Shown: positions 5,185-6,249 of the stretch, one piece after another | Numbering within the stretch: the stretch's first letter is position 1 | Layout: every line of letters starts with the position of its first letter | Assembly (NCBI GenBank): GCA_003498085.1 | Contig: DNCM01000046.1 | Span: 1 to 6,249, forward strand | Reading direction: 5' to 3' | DNA from: a bacterium | GTDB taxonomy: Bacteria > UBA9089 > UBA9088 | DNA length: 6,249 nt | Made by a program: the position numbers and the translations under genes | Notes under the pieces: model-generated | Told to the model about the DNA's origin: nothing | The model's database searches: none | What the model saw: the letters and a program-made list of their open reading frames with translations, nothing else

Positions 5185-6054
5185 ATGAAAAATAATAAAA
5201 TATTCATTGTAATTATTGTTATCATTGCTTTAATTGCTGTAAGAACAATTCACTTAGGAAGCAAGAAAAAACCAAAGGTTGTAAAGAAAACACAGATTGA
5301 AAATTGTAAGAATATTCCTCCCCTTCCAGACGGTGCCTCAAAATTGGTCACAAAAGTTATTGATGGTGATACCTTTTTGATAGAGGGAGGTTATTCTGTG
5401 AGGATCCTAGGTATAGATGCTGATGAAAGGGGTTATCCATGTTATCAGGCTGCAAAGGATAGACTAGAAGAGCTTATTTTAAATAAAAAGATAAGACCAG
5501 AGAAGGGAAAAAAAGACAAAGACCAATGGTGCAGGTATTTAAGGTATGTATTTATCGATGATAAAAATATAAGTTTAGAATTGGTTAGAGAAGGATTGGC
5601 AATTGCACGTTTTTCACCCGAAGATATTAAGTATAAAGAAGAAATCATAGAAGCAGAAAGAATAGCCCGTGAAAATAAAATTGGGTGTAAATGGGGTAGG
5701 GTAGAGGTCAAAGATAAATTTGGATGGGAAAAGTTAACACGGGAATTAACCGGTTTAAAAATTATCCATGTATGCCGTGCAAAGAATTATTTAGGAAAAG
5801 AGGTAATTGTTGAGGGAAAAGTTGTTGATACTCATCGCTCAAAGAAAGATGTAATATTTTTAAATTTTGAAAAGCCATATCCAAATCAGTGTTTTACAGC
5901 GGTAATATTTAGCCAAAACCAACACAGATTTGTAAGCTTACCAGAAAAATACTATTTGTACAAAACAGTAAGAATCAAAGGAAAAATTGAGGAATATAAA
6001 GGAAAGCCACAGATTATCTTAGAAGACTCTACCCAGATTGAATTGGAAGAATAA
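5185..6054 (+). CDS. Membrane-anchored thermonuclease (SNase-like) with C-terminal OB-like domain
   Basis: This 289-aa protein starts with a basic-hydrophobic segment (about 5-24) without a lipobox or clear cleavage site, so it is probably an N-in membrane anchor holding the rest outside the cytoplasmic membrane. A staphylococcal-nuclease domain follows (about 52-172): DGDT (60-63) for D60/D62, R73 and D78 with E81 in RILGIDADE, and R117, matching SNase D19/D21, R35, D40, E43 and R87. The calcium site and both catalytic arginines look intact, so Ca2+-dependent cleavage of DNA and RNA is expected. Residues about 205-287 form a second beta-rich, OB-like region (VIVEGKVV ... VRIKGKIEEYKGKPQIIL), perhaps for nucleic-acid binding. 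There are six cysteines (41, 86, 116, 168, 197, 236); C116 replaces the usual glycine before R117. It starts 23 nt after the RNase gene with a weak GGA 6 nt before the ATG, consistent with co-transcription. Confidence 0.88.
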   Translation: MKNNKIFIVIIVIIALIAVRTIHLGSKKKPKVVKKTQIENCKNIPPLPDGASKLVTKVIDGDTFLIEGGYSVRILGIDADERGYPCYQAAKDRLEELILNKKIRPEKGKKDKDQWCRYLRYVFIDDKNISLELVREGLAIARFSPEDIKYKEEIIEAERIARENKIGCKWGRVEVKDKFGWEKLTRELTGLKIIHVCRAKNYLGKEVIVEGKVVDTHRSKKDVIFLNFEKPYPNQCFTAVIFSQNQHRFVSLPEKYYLYKTVRIKGKIEEYKGKPQIILEDSTQIELEE

Positions 6055-6146
6055 AACGCAGTTGGTATATGATATAAAAAGTATAGGTCCTTTTGTAATT
6101 TTTCCTCTCTTAGAGCGGCAAGTATGTCTATACCCATTTATAAATA

Positions 6147-6175
6147 TTGACATTTTTTATCGTGAATGCTAAATT
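6147..6175 (+). promoter_or_regulatory. Strong sigma70-type promoter for the tRNA-Thr gene
   Basis: A perfect TTGACA (6147-6152) and TAAATT (6170-6175, four of six to TATAAT) are separated by exactly 17 bp, and TGC immediately before the -10 makes it an extended -10. Transcription would start near 6182, about 9 nt before the mature tRNA 5' end at 6191. Strength and position fit a stable-RNA promoter and support the tRNA as a real gene at its 5' end. Confidence 0.75.
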
Positions 6176-6190
6176 ATGAAGGGGGAAGAA

Positions 6191-6249
6191 GCCCACATAG
6201 CTCAGTAGGTTAGAGCGCATCCTTGGTAAGGAAAAACAAAGGCTTTCTA
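6191..6249 (+). tRNA. tRNA-Thr (anticodon GGT), incomplete at window edge
   Basis: The 5' half of a tRNA is clear: acceptor strand GCCCACA (6191-6197), TA, D-stem GCTC/GAGC (6200-6203 and 6213-6216) with a loop containing the conserved GG, then CATCC, loop TTGGTAA and GGA. The anticodon GGT (6225-6227) reads the threonine codon ACC and its wobble partner ACU. The 3' side is odd: only three anticodon-stem pairs form, since GGAAA follows where GGATG is expected, giving A28-A42 and C27-A43 mismatches. No normal T-stem is seen, although TTC falls at the register of positions 54-56. The window ends inside the T-loop, so the acceptor 3' strand is not visible. A degraded contig end, a decayed gene or an interruption are all possible. 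Confidence 0.7.

Noticed and set aside
6081..6133. Hairpin GTATAG/CTATAC in the gap before the tRNA as a terminator or small RNA
   Set aside because: It has six pairs across a 41-nt loop, with no T-run after it; not convincing.
6223..6249. Group I intron in the tRNA-Thr anticodon loop
   Set aside because: Complementarity continues through GGA after the loop, and no guide sequence pairing with TTGGT through a U-G splice pair is visible in the remaining bases. It cannot be fully excluded because the window ends.
1..6249. CRISPR array, insertion sequence, riboswitch or prophage
   Set aside because: No repeat-spacer pattern, transposase, terminal repeats or riboswitch-like leader are visible; most intergenic gaps are under 100 bp and the leaderless starts leave no room for leaders.

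Overview
This AT-rich window is bacterial and chromosomal in character. SecF, the L27-processing protease Prp, a MutM-type glycosylase and a bacterial tRNA gene with a sigma70-type promoter all point to Bacteria. I cannot place it in a phylum from sequence alone. The genes are housekeeping-like and tightly packed, and I see no insertion sequence, phage gene or CRISPR array. Both edges look like possible contig ends: a tRNA gene is cut off at the right edge.

Layout. (1) 1-118 is a short leader with three CCAAAAA motifs spaced exactly 19 bp apart and a promoter-like -10. (2) 119-1608 (+) carries a DapL-type LL-diaminopimelate aminotransferase overlapping folB (dihydroneopterin aldolase) by 19 nt. 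(3) 1569-3316 (-) is a two-gene operon, mutM then a CaCA-family cation antiporter, joined by a TAATG stop/start overlap. The antiporter runs tail-to-tail into folB with 40 bp of coding overlap. (4) 3317-3365 is a 49-bp divergent promoter region. (5) 3366-3680 (+) is prp. (6) 3775-4641 (+) is secF, without secD beside it. (7) 4706-5161 (+) is a Mut7-C/PIN-like RNase with a zinc ribbon, and 5185-6054 (+) is a membrane-anchored thermonuclease fused to a C-terminal OB-like domain. (8) 6055-6190 is a gap holding a strong promoter for a tRNA-Thr(GGT) that starts at 6191 and runs off the window.

The most distinctive signal is how the genes start. At prp, secF and mutM (and, more weakly, folB and dapL) a -10-like hexamer ends 5-6 nt before the ATG and no Shine-Dalgarno sequence is present. 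Transcription should therefore begin at or next to the A of the ATG, giving leaderless mRNAs. Downstream operon genes (the antiporter and the thermonuclease) instead have a weak AGG or GGA before the start. In the mutM/prp gap two such leaderless promoters face each other and interlock, so both genes probably compete for the same few dozen bases.

The genes cover separate functions: lysine/peptidoglycan precursor synthesis, folate synthesis, base-excision repair, cation transport, ribosome maturation, protein export and nucleic-acid degradation. I see no single dedicated new system. The unusual points are gene starts, gene context (prp outside rplU-rpmA, secF without secD) and motif changes in MutM and the antiporter.
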